Positions 15,401 to 25,177 of a DNA stretch of 64,000 bases are shown piece after piece (within the stretch, counting starts at the first letter, position 1; each line of letters begins with the position of its first letter). Source of the stretch: Antedon mediterranea (taxonomy: Eukaryota > Echinodermata > Crinoidea > Comatulida > Antedonidae). The stretch lies in contig NC_092670.1 of NCBI RefSeq assembly GCF_964355755.1, positions 13,517,201 through 13,581,200 on the forward strand, written 5' to 3'. Position numbers and translations under genes: made by a program. The notes beneath the pieces are model-generated. The model had not been told where the DNA came from. It saw nothing but the letters and a program-made list of their open reading frames with translations, and made no database searches.

Positions 15401-17142
15401 TTGTATTTGTTTATTAAACAATTATTTGCTCTCGTTCCTGTTAGTATTCTATTGTTTCATATAGCAAGAGTTGCGTTGTTTGAAAGAGTTCGTACAGACC
15501 TGTAGTCTGGTTTCCACTTGGAAAGAACGCAATTAGTGAACTTGCCAATCACAAGCGACAGTTCGGGTGATCCATCGTGTCGTGATTGGTCAAATCACTT
15601 TCCTTCTGCTGCGTCCAAGTGGAAACCAATCTTTTAGCAACCTCCTGGTTAGAATACTGGTTTAGAATATTTGACTGACACAATGGTTTGGATTTGTTCT
15701 CGCATAGGTTAACTACTACAACCTAGTTAGGACTACACGCCTAGGGAACTTTAATACATGTTTGATTGACACTTGTTATTTTACTGATTTCACTATTATT
15801 ACAGGAAAGCTGTAAAGGCAACCGTTGTTCTTCTACCACTTCTCGGCGTGGCACTTATGTTGTCATTCTGGCAATATCCCGGTGACGAAAACCACACCTA
15901 CCATTTTGTATTCTCAGTTGTTATTTCGACTCAGGTACTAGGCCTATTGATTCTAGTGACGCAACGGCATGTGTCTACAAAATATTATGCCGTTAAATGA
16001 TATCATAATGATGACAGCGATTTAACTTAATATACACTTTAATCAAAACAATGATGACCTGTAAGAAGTATATATAATATTATCCACCGGTACCGGTAAT
16101 GGCAATTAGATACTGATTTTTAAACATATTTACAGTATACCAATGCATCACGTGATTAATTCTGTTATTTAAATCAGCACAACTAATGGTTGAACTAGCG
16201 CCATCACATAATATTATTAGATAAAAAACGACAAAAATTAAATAACAGTGTATTTTTATTACTTACAGGGGATGTTTGTTGCTGTAATTTACTGTTTCTT
16301 AAATACAGAGGTAAGTATATGGACACCGAGAACATTTAGATTAGGCTATCTACGTACCCACGGCAGGCATTAGTGCTGTATGTTTACCCACCAAATCAGC
16401 ACACCGGGGTACGGCCCTCTACGGTTTTCGAATAGTGTACCGAGTTTTTTAACATGCACTGTATAGGCGTAACCAACGACTTTACGTTCCATCCAAAATA
16501 CATGTCAAATAAACACAGTATACACCCGTTCTTCCCTTTATTTTATTTATTTTGACTTTCATATTGTGCTTATTAGAATAGTAAGACACACACTATATAC
16601 CATGAGGTAGACTAATGATGACCATATATTTTACTTATTTTAATTATTTAAACGTCAGTAATATGCAAAACAAACAGAAAGACTCTCTCTCATCTCTTAA
16701 AACGTTTTCCGTCATTCATTACTAGTTCTACGATTTCTTTCCATATTTTCTGTTTTTGGCAGGATGTTTTGTTATTGTGCTAAAATCTACATTTTTTCCT
16801 CAATTATTTTGTTTTAATTATTTCAAATGCAATTCTTCTAAAATAATTATTGATTTGTTGAAGGTTCAAATGACGATCAAAAGAAAATTAAAGAGAATAA
16901 ATGTAATGAAAAAGACGAGAGGACCTGGACGTCGCATGCAAGCTAGCAGCCCTGCTTCATTCATGGTCGCCACAAGCTCTGAGGTAGTGCTTCCTATGTC
17001 TTATCGTAAGAAAACAGCGACCTCTATAGATAACCCATTCTGGCCCGAACATTCCGAGGCTTTGAAAGAACAAAGTGTACAATCAAACGAAAAAGAAGTC
17101 ATTGATAATAACGAGAACAATAATATTTGTCCAAATGTATAA
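342..17142 (+). CDS. class B1 (secretin-family) G protein-coupled receptor, 3' nine exons
   Basis: This is a seven-transmembrane receptor for a peptide hormone or neuropeptide, incomplete at its 5' end. CDS = join(342..448, 4065..4165, 8352..8505, 10659..10815, 14510..14637, 15270..15355, 15805..15934, 16269..16310, 16864..17142), 393 residues plus a partial first codon. Phases match at all eight junctions (0, 2, 0, 1, 0, 2, 0, 0). Family hallmarks seen: end of the hormone-receptor domain (C..DG.W, then NFSDY..C), FKSLQCTR and IHKNLF at TM2, a Cys before TM3, FWMLNEG in TM3, GWGYP and GCW in TM4/ECL2, KLRAS, RKAVKAT and LLPLLG in TM5-6, [11 protein letters not shown] in TM7. The TM7 exon is exactly 42 nt, a size typical of the family. 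By eye, TM5-TM7 most resembles PDF, CRF and calcitonin-type receptors; PDF receptor is my first guess, not established. The 5' exons (signal peptide, rest of the ectodomain) and the promoter are not visible here. Confidence 0.93.
449..4064 (+). other. GPCR intron
   Basis: AT-rich intron. It contains a 20-bp sequence duplicated in tandem at about 1030-1065 (TTTATATACATTCAC core) and a LINE relic at 3850-3965. No other exon could be supported; ORFs at 978, 1550, 1961 and 3720 are not coding-like. Confidence 0.7.
3850..3965 (+). mobile_element. LINE relic (3' end of RT ORF) in GPCR intron
   Basis: A fragment of about 115 bp matches, by eye, the 3' end of the reverse-transcriptase ORF of the LINE at 23.4-26.9 kb. 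Translated, it gives [19 protein letters not shown], against TRSANQIRIPFFKTTSFKH in that LINE. It lies about 100 bp upstream of the TM1 exon, so this family has inserted at least twice in the window. Confidence 0.7.
4065..4165 (+). CDS. GPCR exon: transmembrane segment 1
   Basis: Acceptor TTTTTCATGCTTCAG, donor GTAAGT. The 33 codons start [15 protein letters not shown], run through a hydrophobic stretch [18 protein letters not shown] and end with two bases of a Lys codon. That codon is completed by the first base of the next exon to give the family junction FK-SLQCTR. Confidence 0.9.
4166..8351 (+). other. GPCR intron
   Basis: AT-rich. It holds a relic at about 4760-4830 ending GTGGAAACCAATC, which matches one end of the inverted-repeat element at 15508-15628. 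A related fragment may lie at about 7040-7140 (CCATTGGTCAACTCGCTTGCG). No exon seen. Confidence 0.6.
8352..8505 (+). CDS. GPCR exon: intracellular loop 1, TM2, start of extracellular loop 1
   Basis: Acceptor TTTTTTAG, donor GTAAGT. It encodes [20 protein letters not shown], then a hydrophobic [10 protein letters not shown] and a Ser/Pro/Thr/Asp-rich loop ending SILQT. C.R..IHKNLF is the class B TM2 signature, and its His belongs to the conserved polar core of the family. Phase 0 at the 3' end. Confidence 0.93.
8871..8974 (+). repeat. TCGCG-hairpin dispersed repeat, copy 1
   Basis: Begins TTTAGTCGCGTACAACGCAA, continues CTACAGCTCACTATG, then a (GGTC)n-like tract, and ends GACTGCAGCCATGTATATGG then CCTTGTT. 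Three further copies lie at 57824-57930, 58116-58188 and 58343-58415. The 5' end can fold (AGTCGCGT against ACGCGACT in the best copy). The class is unknown; it could be a short non-autonomous element. Confidence 0.7.
9620..9790 (+). repeat. partial MITE, related to the element at 10050
   Basis: Starts with the same 24 bases as the left terminus of the complete element (AAGCCTGTTTTCCTG...). The expected right terminus is missing; the sequence instead has two internal copies of CGATTTACAGGAAAAGGT. The body is rich in TCGACG and GTTAAC motifs like its neighbour. Confidence 0.6.
10050..10228 (+). mobile_element. MITE with 26-bp perfect terminal inverted repeats
   Basis: Left terminus 10050-10075 (starts AAGCCTGTTTTCC) is the exact reverse complement of 10203-10228 (ends GGAAAACAGGCTT). 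The 179-bp body has no ORF. I could not define a clear target-site duplication, so the superfamily is unassigned. Confidence 0.8.
10659..10815 (+). CDS. GPCR exon: TM3 and start of TM4
   Basis: Acceptor TTATTTTCTCAG, donor GTAAGT at 10816. It encodes [15 protein letters not shown], then [12 protein letters not shown], and ends YFIVGW plus one base of the next Gly. The Cys of VVC is the conserved TM3 partner of the ECL2 Cys in GCW. The family motif CEG.YLH reads NEGVFLT here, so the Glu is kept but Cys and His are replaced. The last part of this exon, with its donor, is duplicated in the minisatellite that follows. Confidence 0.92.
10786..11185 (+). repeat. minisatellite of the exon 3' end plus splice donor
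   Basis: About six degenerate units of 54-68 bp, each with the pattern ACTTAAAGTT..ACTTCATAGTAG, then GTTGGGGTAAGTCAC. The first unit is the real end of the TM3 exon. Donor-like GTAAGT occurs at 10816 (true site), 10934, 11002 and 11130. At 11066 it reads GTAAAT and at 10870 GCAAGT. Confidence 0.85.
11186..14509 (+). other. GPCR intron remainder
   Basis: AT-rich; contains a MITE-like element at 12074-12219. A 12-bp inverted repeat (CGCTTATGTCGA) lies at about 14289-14300 and 14322-14333. No exon seen. The ORFs at 13415-14001 lack any conserved motif. Confidence 0.6.
12074..12219 (+). mobile_element. MITE-like element with 15-bp inverted ends
   Basis: The left end ACACCAGTGGGAACC and right end GGTTCCCACTAGTGT are reverse complements with one mismatch, enclosing 116 bp without an ORF. 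No target duplication could be read. Confidence 0.6.
14510..14637 (+). CDS. GPCR exon: TM4, extracellular loop 2, start of TM5
   Basis: Acceptor TTTTTTATTAG, donor GTAAGT. The first two bases complete the second Gly of GWGYP. It encodes [15 protein letters not shown], then [10 protein letters not shown] and [16 protein letters not shown] carries the conserved ECL2 Cys. Phase 0 at the end. Confidence 0.93.
15270..15355 (+). CDS. GPCR exon: TM5 and intracellular loop 3
   Basis: Acceptor TTTTTTAAAG, donor GTAACA. It encodes [17 protein letters not shown], then [11 protein letters not shown] and two bases of Arg. (V/I)L.TKLRASH..ET.Q is highly diagnostic of the CRF/PDF/calcitonin-type class B receptors. 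Confidence 0.95.
15508..15628 (+). mobile_element. MITE-like element, TGGTTTCCACTTGGA termini
   Basis: The 15-bp left end (15508-15522) is exactly complementary to 15614-15628. The 121-bp element lies in the intron between the TM5 and TM6 exons. Similar end sequence appears at about 4810-4826. Confidence 0.65.
15805..15934 (+). CDS. GPCR exon: TM6, extracellular loop 3, start of TM7
   Basis: Acceptor ATTATTACAG, donor GTACTA. The first base completes Arg, then [18 protein letters not shown], a short loop [13 protein letters not shown] and [15 protein letters not shown] is the class B TM6 kink motif involved in activation. Confidence 0.95.
15935..16268 (+). other. GPCR intron
   Basis: 334-bp AT-rich intron between the TM6 exon and the 42-nt TM7 exon; nothing else seen. 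Confidence 0.8.
16269..16310 (+). CDS. GPCR exon: TM7 (42 nt)
   Basis: Acceptor TTATTACTTACAG, donor GTAAGT. Fourteen codons, [14 protein letters not shown], phase 0 on both sides. It corresponds to the Q-GFFVA..YCF.N-E motif of class B receptors, which commonly sits on its own 42-nt exon. Confidence 0.95.
16864..17142 (+). CDS. GPCR terminal exon: cytoplasmic tail
   Basis: 92 codons plus stop TAA. It opens [17 protein letters not shown], continuing the NTE|VQ junction into helix 8, a basic cluster. The tail is Ser/Thr-rich ([14 protein letters not shown]) and ends in an Asp/Glu/Asn-rich stretch; Ser/Thr clusters could be phosphorylation sites for arrestin recruitment. The acceptor (TTGATTTGTTGAAG) is weaker than the others, but the phase-0 match to the TM7 exon and VQ..IKRK support it. 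Confidence 0.88.
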   Translation, partial: VQMTIKRKLKRINVMKKTRGPGRRMQASSPASFMVATSSEVVLPMSYRKKTATSIDNPFWPEHSEALKEQSVQSNEKEVIDNNENNNICPNV

Positions 17143-17689
17143 ACTAGAAAACCTAATTGGTTGAAAAAGACATACAATTTGACGCATGCGTACAGAATGT
17201 GTGTATTACGACCGTTTAAGTTTGGTGGCGCTGTTCTTAAATACTTGTTTTATGAAATGAAGATGTAAATAATTGTAAACAACAATATTTCAAAAACAAC
17301 ATATATTAGCCTAAACACACAAACATACATTATATTTTTACCTATTACCAACATGTGCATGGTACTGCCACATTGTATAATATAATGATTACAAAAATGG
17401 TCTAAAGTCTCACCGCGGAGGAATATTTAGTTCATGTTCTAACTGTATATACTGTATATATTAAGTCACTTGGTTATTTGTTTATATATTTCATACACTA
17501 TTCTTATCTCTAACTCGACTGTTAATAACAGTGTCTTGTGTTATGTACTTTTAGTGATTTTGTTGTTTTGCATTGTGTATATCATGTCCCGTCTCGTTCT
17601 CTTCATCATACTAACAGTTCAACAAGACTAATGTGAGTAGATATACCGTCTTGTTTTAAACCTGGTTGGTTTGAAAACATCAACAGAAA

Positions 17690-17695
17690 AATAAA
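17690..17695 (+). terminator. candidate polyadenylation signal of the GPCR gene
   Basis: AATAAA about 550 bp after the stop codon, followed by a T-rich run. It is the first hexamer that looks well placed; AT-richness makes chance hexamers common. Confidence 0.3.
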
Positions 17696-20600
17696 AAATT
17701 TTTTTACTAGTGTTTTTATATAACAATTATGTTAGATTATTCGTTGGCCACTCTTCGAATTATAGACTATCAAAAGGAACTGAAATAGTAGGCTATATTT
17801 GTTTTTAAATGAAGAACGACATTTTATTTTTATTTGCATATTGGCAAAAGCAATGCCCTTTGAAAACCTTAATTTATTTTACAATCAGTTAATGGCACCA
17901 CGGTGATACATGCGCGTACATAATTTGCATATCATGATATTTTAACGATTTTGTACGCGCACGTCAATTTCGAACTTTAATAGTTAAGTTAATACAACAT
18001 TTAAAACGACCTTGTGTTAAAGAAAGTAAAGTAAGAATATTATAATAGTTACTGTACTCCTATCTAAATTGCATACTAACAAGATATAAAGAAATCATTT
18101 GTGTATTTATTCATATTTTATACTAAATATTGACTAATAATCACATGTTCATCACATTTTATGTTTTATTGTACATACATATTATTCTACACAATCTGAA
18201 ATATTTGTATTTTTATAAACTTGTTCATGTGTTAACATTTCTTGTCTTGTTTAATCATCTATCAACAATTTATAAAAAATTTCATAACAGCCAAAGATAC
18301 CGAAATAAACGTATTTCTATATTTCAGACTAAATCAACAACGTATGTTTAAAGAGGAAGATGGAAGTGGCATCTAAAAGTGGTAACATATTACGTTTTCT
18401 TTCAGACAATTTAAGTTTACATTAAGCGCACTATATGTATTGTACATTTCAACAGTGCATTACGTATAAATTGAAACCGACATGTATGTAATTAGGAATT
18501 TATAAAGGCTAATTTATTCACCCACCGACACAAAGAAACACAGCGTCAACGCGCGCGTACAAATGTCGTCATTATATAAACGCGGGTATAATTATCGACG
18601 TAGTTACTCAGTTTTAATGTTGATTATGATTATTAACACACAATATATACAATTATTGTATTATTTAAAATGTTGTACATACGTGTATATAAAATTTATG
18701 TACCAAATCAGTTGTATATTTGTGGTGCTAACTGTACATACTCTGGTGCTGTGTGACCGAAATATATGTTGCCAAATTATCGTTGTGCCAATTATTAGTA
18801 GATTTTGTTGTAACTGAAATCGAGTGTTTTTGCTTTAGATGACACTTCACAGTTGGTAAAGTATATAAAGATAAACGAGTATTAGTCCAAGTCAGATACA
18901 TTTATTAGAGCTTTATCAAAAACAGTTTTATCGTTTGGTGTACATTTTTTTAGAGGTTCAAATAACATAAAACAAGTTAAATAGTATAATGATCTTTCAT
19001 ACAATTAAATGCAGAACATATAAAATGATATATACTACTGACTGTGTAAATATTTTTTAGTAGATAATGTTTTAAAAAAACTATATCAGCAGTACCACGT
19101 TATGAGAGCATGTATAAAGTAATATGGACCATTGACTATTAAGACTTTGCTTGTTCTAACTTTGGCACTAACTGTTAAATTTTAGAAATTCATTCCAACT
19201 TGTAATGTTTTATTCAAAGATTATTCAATATGTAAAGGGTATAAGTGTGTGTTCAGACGATATCTAAGGTTAAACAATTATCTTAAAGATGTGTTTGTTA
19301 AGAATGATAATAACATTGTTATCAAGTATCGACAGGTTAGAGACTTTACCAAGTTCATACATGATGACGTATAATAAATAGAGTTTGTAAATAAGAATGA
19401 CGTATTTAATGTTTATAAAATTATTCAACGTTCACCGAAGTTAAAGAAAATACACAGAAAACTGTTATGGAAATAAATGTGGATAGTTTCTTAAATTTGT
19501 ATGGACATAAATAGTAATTATCACTTGTATTACTTTTTATTTTAAAACGAAAGATAATCTTTAAACATTCCTATGATATATAGTTTCTATTATATGTATT
19601 ACACACATGATACTACGATTTTAATGTCCTTAAGTAACTAACAATTTAACAGTAATACATTTTAATAATCTGTTATTTTAAATTTCTAGTTTTACGATGG
19701 TGCTACAAAGGCTAGACTATAACCTTATGAATCTTTACTTTCGATACTTTAAAAATCATTCGATTTGGTAAACTTTTAATTTATTTATTATACACGGTAT
19801 TTTTTATATGTTATTATTCTCATTTTATGTGCAGTGAAGTGTGTAAACATGTACAGTATTTTAGTATCTATGTTGTGTGTGAAGTGCTAATTGTTCATTA
19901 TTGTCCCTTTGTCCGGAGTCAATGGAAATAATGTCAAAGTTCAAAATAAATCGTAGAAAAAAAACACAGTATTGTTTTTTTTTAAATATATTTTGTTATT
20001 ATGCAACGAAGAAAAATCACAACAATGTGTACGCTGATCATAGTAAATATTTATTTGACAGCTGAGTAACAAAACAGATTGAACCATACATGTTTCGGTA
20101 GAGCTTCTACCATTCTTCCGCCACCATCAAATATCAAATATGAGATACAGATCAAGAGTATATGAGTGAACATGAGAGAATGACTTGTAAATAACTAACG
20201 TAATGCCTGAATAAACGAAAATAGAGTGAAAAGTTAAAAAGTACAAGTTATTCAATTGGCTAAAGTTATTAGTAAAAAACACGTAAAATAAGCCTACGTA
20301 AAACTAACAATCTCGTAAGAAATATTTGTACTGTTAAATTGTTCATAAAGGTGAATTGATATAAGGGTGGTTTTTAATATTCAAATTATTATTACTACAT
20401 TACAACAACAAACATCACTAAGTAAGTTGGCAGAAAAGACACGGGAACTGAATCTATCTCAGTAGCTGAGTACTTGCTAAGAAACTCAAATAAAACAAAT
20501 CATAACATGTCAATAATCTTATATTCATTCATCAGAACAATACAATTAACTATTTTGCATATTCAATAGGTATAGAATGCATGGGTTTTTTATGGTCTAT

Positions 20601-20972
20601 TTAATTAACAGTTTAAATGTAGATGGTCTTCTTGAATAATGTTACTTATCTAATTGGATTGTAAATAGTTGTACGTTGAACATTAAATAACAACTTTAAA
20701 GGTAACCATGGTTTAACAACGTAGAGATATATAATAACAATATATCAGAACAATTGCGAGATTGGCTGTGAATTCGTAAATGTATAATAACATCAGTTTT
20801 CACTGTTGTTAACATACAGGTGATAGGCATCCGTCATTTCAATTGCTTTTCGGGACTTGTCTATTTACCCGTTGAGTTTCTAACCTGGTTAATAGTTTCT
20901 TTTAATATCAAATAATGAGGTGCATTATATAGTTATAGTCGTGAAATAATATAAAGATTCAACGTAGTTTTC
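17696..20972. other. intergenic, no gene seen
   Basis: Very AT-rich stretch between the convergent GPCR and first Ly6 gene. The ORFs at 18130 and 18563 are low-complexity Tyr/Ile/Leu-rich readings with no motif. No repeat element stood out. Confidence 0.6.
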
Positions 20973-21155
20973 TTATCTACTTGGAATGTTAATGCTCCTC
21001 AACTTGTTGTCGTTACAGTAAGATTCATCACAGTAGTCAAAACACACAAACTGTTCGCCATGGCTTGGAGTTTGTACTGTTTGACATTTCTCACCATTCG
21101 TGATGCAACTTCTGTATATTAGTTTCGTGCCATTAGACGTAGTTGCCTGACCCGT
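20973..21155 (-). CDS. Ly6 gene 1, exon 3
   Basis: Acceptor ATTTTGTAG, stop TAA at 20973-20975. Encodes TGQATTSNGTKLIYRSC, then NGEKC, EQFVCFDYC and ESYCND: the five C-terminal cysteines (C6-C10). Confidence 0.9.
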   Translation of the reverse strand, partial: TGQATTSNGTKLIYRSCITNGEKCQTVQTPSHGEQFVCFDYCDESYCNDNKLRSINIPSR

Positions 21156-22209
21156 CTACAAAATGACATACATTACGTCATATCAGGTCATCATGATAGT
21201 GCATACCATAATGTATAACATAGTTTACTTATTATAGCCTTTTAGAACTATTGCTTCTAAATGATGTTATTCAATTTCCAACTACAGAAAGGTACAAAGA
21301 TTTTGAAATTAATTAATATTAAATTAGTCACTTACTACGCATATTTTACTGTCTTCACACACGACCGTACCAACTGTATTACCCGAAACCCTATCAATAC
21401 AGTTTGAGTTTACTTCATCAAAAATACCGTCTACATTTGTGCATTCGTAACATGTCAAAGAGTTCACTGTATACAAACAAAGATAAAATATTAAAGATGG
21501 ATTAACCCCTTGAAAAAATAATTTGTTGACCAAAAATTGGGCCGATATTTTTTTTAATTAGAAACAAACTGTAATTTAATGACAAAACAATAGACAAATT
21601 GGCTCCCAGTTTTTGGTTGAATTTAACCGCTTCTTTTGTCATTTTATAACTGAAACATTATTTTTTTCGGGTTTTTTTTCTAAGGAAGTGATTACCTTTG
21701 TTAAATCTACAAAATGGCTTATTCAAAGTCTGATTTTATTAATCTTCATTTATCATGTTTTTTTTTTTTGGGGGGGGGGGGGGGGACACAATACATCTTT
21801 AAACAAGGACATAAAGATAGCAATTTCACTAAAGATACTACAATTGGAAGAATGAACAACCCCTGCATAATTAAAAAAATAACGGTTTTCAATGTGGATG
21901 TACTTCGGGATATTATAGAAACAAACTATTTGCAAAACATACCATGCTGGAAACACATTGCTAATTCTTCAGAGCACCGTTTGTTTAAAATTAGAGATTT
22001 AATTTAGCATGGTGGTAAAGTTTTTGGGGTTTTTTCACAAGAAGACAACATTTAAGTTTTCTGTGTCTTTATACATCCGCTCTGACGAGGGCGGGTATCC
22101 GTATCCGTCCGTTCATCGAAATATTTGTGTGCTTAAGAATAACAGTTCCAGTAAAATTACCTTGGTAAGAAAAAAAAAAGCATAATGTAGAGATGAATAC
22201 CAACTTCAT
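20973..22209 (-). CDS. secreted Ly6/uPAR (three-finger) protein, 10-Cys paralogue
   Basis: Small secreted three-finger-domain protein of 120 residues. CDS = complement join of 22161..22209, 21336..21466, 20973..21155. Exon 1 is a signal peptide (MKLVFISTLCFFFSYQ), exon 2 starts VNSLTCYECTNVDG, and exon 3 ends in the family signature C-x2-C-x4-CND. Ten Cys are present in Ly6 spacing: LTCYEC, SNC, VVC, KIC, RSC, EKC, FVC, DYC, SYC. The chain stops 12 residues after CND with no hydrophobic tail, so it is predicted secreted rather than GPI-anchored. Introns are phase 1 and phase 0. Two paralogues on the same strand lie at 27.6 and 60 kb. Ligand or receptor unknown; Ly6 proteins often act on receptors or as cell-surface ligands. 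Confidence 0.9.
21336..21466 (-). CDS. Ly6 gene 1, exon 2
   Basis: Acceptor TTTGTATACAG, donor GTAAGT. Encodes VNSLTCYECTNVDGIFDE, then NCIDR and VVCEDSKICV, which are C1-C5 of the fold. Phase 1 in, phase 0 out. Confidence 0.9.
21758..21785 (+). repeat. T12-G16 homopolymer junction
   Basis: Twelve T followed directly by sixteen G, inside intron 1 of the first Ly6 gene. On the gene's own (minus) strand it reads C16-A12. Long G runs can form quadruplexes and are prone to sequencing and replication errors. Confidence 0.95.
22161..22209 (-). CDS. Ly6 gene 1, exon 1 (signal peptide)
   Basis: ATG at 22209, 16 codons plus one base, donor GTAATT. The start is chosen because the same MK(L/F) exon of identical length occurs in both paralogues, each preceded by TGAAA. 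Confidence 0.88.
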
Positions 22210-23394
22210 TTTCATCAAATATGAAACAAATATTGGATGGAGAACTAAATATAAACAAAGTTAAAATAATAAAACAAAATGCAATAAATAATATTTTAAA
22301 ATTATTATTGGAAAACATAATTATGGCCTGTCCACATGCATTTAAAAAAATTCTCGGTGGAAACAACGGGAACTGTTTTCAAAGTGTCTTTTTTGCGAAG
22401 TTATCCTTATGTTTAATGGAAAAACACATAGTTGGATTGGAACCTTTATAACATAATGGTGCATTGATGATAGTGATATATGTATAACTTTTGATTGGCC
22501 AATTTGCTTCGCATCATGGCGACATGAGGAAGCACAGACCATTTTAATCACTGGGTCCATGCATAAGACAGAATTGCTTTCATCACAATCAATTAAAAAT
22601 GTACGTGGAATACAGATCAAATCGATTTTGCAACAGCAGTTATCCTAATTGTCAGAAATGGCGATATTATATTAATGCCTAATAGTTTACAATAATCTAT
22701 TAAATCTATTGGAACGCTTATTAGGTATAACATATTAAACTTAAAACTTACCAACAATCCTGATGTCTCTTCTTCCAAACTTAGTTTGGATTGAAGATTG
22801 GTAATGTTACGGTATTTATAATATATTCTTCAGTCACGCTTTAATGACAACTAAGATGTTTTCTTTTACTTTTGTAAATGCATATCCTTTTCGTATTGTT
22901 TTGTTTGTAAATCGCTAATAATTCTAAGATTTAATGTAATACAAATAAATATTTTAAATATTAATAAACAAAATAAATGTATAATCCCATACGTACTGCG
23001 TTGACCTCGTTTCGTTTTCGTTCAAACTGAAAAGTATTGTTGGCGAAAATGGATCCGTTAATTTTAAAAACGGATTTAATATTTAATTTATTTTATTATA
23101 TGTGTGAGTGGAATTTTACATTTTTTGTTAGATAGTCATATCCGCATGTGGTTTATTCTCCATAATAATTGAAAGCATTATATTTAGAATAATACATTAT
23201 TATGATGAAAAGGGCAATTATTTTCAAGACTCTTCGTTGAATAGAACGGTTAGGAAAAAGGCTATTGAACGAGTAGGCCTATAGCCGCGGCGAAGATTTT
23301 GTTGCCACGGCGTACAGGGCGTTTACCGGTACATGACGGCGCACACTACAGTTTTTGGTTTTCAACCGCTCATTGGCTATCGTGCAACTCTTAT
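22210..23394. other. intergenic, no gene seen
   Basis: Upstream region of Ly6 gene 1 up to the LINE 3' end. AT-rich; presumably holds the promoter, but no TATA box could be assigned with confidence. Confidence 0.5.
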
Positions 23395-23719
23395 CAATCA
23401 ATCAATCAATCAAAGTAACATTTATTTCTCTTGTCTTTCATAGGAAATAAAAATTAACAGTAAAAATTATTAAAATAAGAGGGGCAACATTCCTAAAAAG
23501 CAAAGCTTGTATAAGGCAGCCCATAGAAAATGAAAAAAAAAAAAACAGGACAACACGGGAACCGGAAACAGGACAAAAACAGTAATGAAGACTTTTAGAT
23601 TCAGGGTACCGAAAAGACTAAATATCAAAACTACAATGAGTGAAAGGATAATTAAACATAACTAGATAAGAGGTGCCGTTTCAATTTAAAAAAAAAACTC
23701 TTCTTAGACAAAGCACTTT

Positions 23720-24802
23720 TTATATTAACTGGTACGTTATCCCAAAGTTTAGGACCAGTGAACTTAATGCTATATGTTTAAAAGAAGTAGTTTTAAAAAA
23801 AGGAATACGTATTTGATTTGCGCTCCGAGTACTGTGGTTAGGAAAATTAAGATTGAAACTAAATAAATCATCAAAGTGTGATGGCAGGATCGAGTTTAGC
23901 CATGAATAGAGGAAAACACTTTGTTGAAGATGGTTAATATCCTGAATTTTAAGAAGACCAAATGAAGAAAATAAAGGATTGGAATGTGATAAAGGAGGAG
24001 CATTTGCTATGTATCTTACGGTTTTCTTTTGGATCAATAACAGTTTGTTTAAGTAGTACGGGTATGTATTACCCCAAATAATATTACAGTAAGTGAGGTA
24101 AGGGAGGATTAGTGAACAGTAAAGAATCCGGAGTATGTTTTGAGGGATGAAAGATGATAATCTATATATGATACCAGAACTTTTGGATATTTTGTTTTCG
24201 ACTTGAGTAATCTGATGTTTCCAATTTAGCTTACAGTCCAGATAAACCCCAAGAAATTTAGTTTTCTCAACAATAGGTATTAATTGATCTTTAATTTTTA
24301 GTTTAAAAGTACTAGTATTTAGTGGTATTTGTGAATTTTTGAACACCATACAACAGCACTTCTTTAGATTAACAGAAAGTTTGTTTGCAGAAAAGTCTGT
24401 TAAAATTTTGGGTAGATTTTCGGTTGATATTTTAAAAAGGGAATCTATATTTTTATCAGTGCAAATTAGGGTTGTGTCATCAGCATACAACAGAAAAGAA
24501 AACATATTTGAGGCATTATGGATATCATTTATGTATAATAAAAATAATAGAGGCCCAAGCAGGGAACCGTGAGGGACTCCACAAATAATAGGAAGAAAAT
24601 CAGAAAGGGTGTGTTTAAATTTGTGTGCATTGCTTGCGGTTTGAAAGGTAGCTTTTGAATAAATTATATACAGGGCCACGGATTCCATAAGTATGTAACT
24701 TATATAATAAAATATCGTGATCAATTGTATCAAAGGCCTTCGAGAGGTCAATGAAAAAACCAATGGCAAATTCACCCCTCTCGAAGGCCCCAATAATTTC
24801 AT
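23720..24802 (-). pseudogene. LINE reverse transcriptase, catalytic part and C-terminus
   Basis: 360-codon ORF. Its first 50 or so residues are out of frame with the RT: the true frame there shows DLSKAFDT (RT motif A; plus strand about 24728-24751). From about 24660 it is in frame with ICGVPHGSLLGPLLFLLYIN, the catalytic LLYADDTTL (24475-24487 encodes YADDT), FLGVYLDCKLNWK (motif E region) and a C-terminal TRSANQIRIPFF. The usual GVPQGS reads GVPHGS. Confidence 0.9.
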
Positions 24803-24805
24803 TTG

Positions 24806-25177
24806 TTAATTGAAGAAGTGCGGTGGATGTATTATAGTTCTTACGAAAGCCAAATTGTTTATTGTAAAGATAAGATAATTGTATGTTCGATCATAAATGA
24901 GGCGTTCAAGTATTTTGGAAAAGATCGGTAGCACTGATATAGGACGGTAATTACTGGAATCAGATTTGTCACCAGTTTTAAAAATAGGAGTTACTTTAGC
25001 TAGTTTAAGGGTGTCAGGAAAGGTGCCATTTACAAAACAAAGATTGAAAATGTAGCAGAGGGGTTCGGAAATAAAAGGGATATGTTGTTTAATAATAGAC
25101 GGGTTAATATCATCAATGCCAGGTGCTTTACTATTTTTGAGGCGCATAACAATATCCATAATCTCAAAAGCAGTCAC
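24806..25177 (-). pseudogene. LINE reverse transcriptase, N-terminal fragment
   Basis: Encodes LKNSKAPGIDDINPSIIK, AKVTPIFKTGDKSDSSNYRP and ISVLPIFSKILERLIYDR, the conserved start of non-LTR RT domains (KAPG.D, P..K.G......YRPIS.L). The frame is lost at about 24890, before the expected QFGFR motif. Confidence 0.9.

Noticed and set aside
16756-16863. Upstream part of the ORF that contains the GPCR tail
   Set aside because: It lies before the splice acceptor; its translation does not match the family, whereas [11 protein letters not shown] does.
18130-18817. ORFs rich in Tyr/Ile/Leu
   Set aside because: Typical of AT-rich non-coding DNA; no splice or motif support.
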